Source of the DNA: an uncultured Clostridium sp.
GTDB lineage: Bacteria; Bacillota; Clostridia; Lachnospirales; Lachnospiraceae
DNA: 5,897 bases
Direction of reading: 5' to 3'
Assembly (NCBI GenBank): GCA_958442925.1
Contig: CAUCIO010000142.1
Coordinates: 1 to 5,897 of the forward strand
The position numbers and the translations under genes were made by a program. Below, piece by piece: positions 5,846 through 5,897 of this stretch; the first letter of the stretch is position 1, and each line of letters begins with the position of its first letter. Below the pieces are notes generated by a model. It searched no databases, was not told where the DNA came from, and saw nothing but the letters and a program-made list of their open reading frames with translations.

Positions 5846-5897
5846 ATGGCAGTAAAAGTTGCAATTAATGGTTTTGGACGTATCGGTCGTCTTGCAT
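5846..5897 (+). CDS. gap: Glyceraldehyde-3-phosphate dehydrogenase, N-terminal fragment (cut by window end)
   Basis: Only the first 17 codons are present: MAVKVAINGFGRIGRLA. INGFGRIGR is the NAD-binding Rossmann-fold signature at the start of phosphorylating GAPDH, which converts glyceraldehyde-3-phosphate to 1,3-bisphosphoglycerate in glycolysis in the cytoplasm. The gene has a strong promoter and a consensus ribosome binding site, as expected for a highly expressed glycolytic gene. It is divergent from the kinase operon across a 280-bp AT-rich gap, and no functional link between the two is evident. Confidence 0.93.
   Translation, partial: MAVKVAINGFGRIGRLA

Overview
The window looks like a chromosomal segment from an anaerobic Gram-positive bacterium of the class Clostridia. 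A Lachnospiraceae-type gut clostridium is my best guess, but this is inferred only from gene style. The signs are AGGAGG-type ribosome binding sites, AT-rich intergenic regions between genes of moderate GC, a lipoprotein-type transporter binding protein, a CitA/DcuS-type sensor, and a gap gene whose product starts with MAVKVAINGFGRIGRLA. No RNA gene, CRISPR array, insertion sequence or phage feature was seen.

Layout. Positions 2-391 (+) hold the last 129 codons of a MATE-family efflux transporter. Convergent to it, and filling most of the window on the minus strand, is a transport and signalling cluster. In transcription order it contains a membrane sensor kinase of the CitA/DcuS class (5565-3832), an overlapping CitB/DcuR-type response regulator (3844-3152), a GltS-family Na+/glutamate symporter (3041-1785), and a lipoprotein solute-binding protein of the TAXI family (1497-469). 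At the right edge, divergent from the kinase, gap (glyceraldehyde-3-phosphate dehydrogenase) begins at 5846.

How it fits together. The kinase and regulator overlap by 13 nt and are almost certainly co-translated. gltS has its own near-consensus promoter (TTGACT-N17-TATACT) and ends in a strong GC-rich hairpin followed by TTTT on its transcript. The TAXI gene then restarts from its own extended -10 promoter. Upstream of the gltS -35 box are two direct repeats 20 bp apart, good candidates for the regulator's operator. One 10-bp copy of the same motif lies upstream of the TAXI promoter. The simplest reading is that the sensor detects an external dicarboxylate-like ligand and switches on a glutamate-type uptake carrier together with a surface binding protein.

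The main point of interest is that the TAXI protein sits next to GltS and no TRAP membrane subunit is present in the window. TAXI proteins normally serve TRAP transporters, so this may be a binding-protein-assisted GltS carrier. That idea is inference from gene order. Both transport genes appear to start with TTG codons placed 6 nt after strong Shine-Dalgarno sequences.
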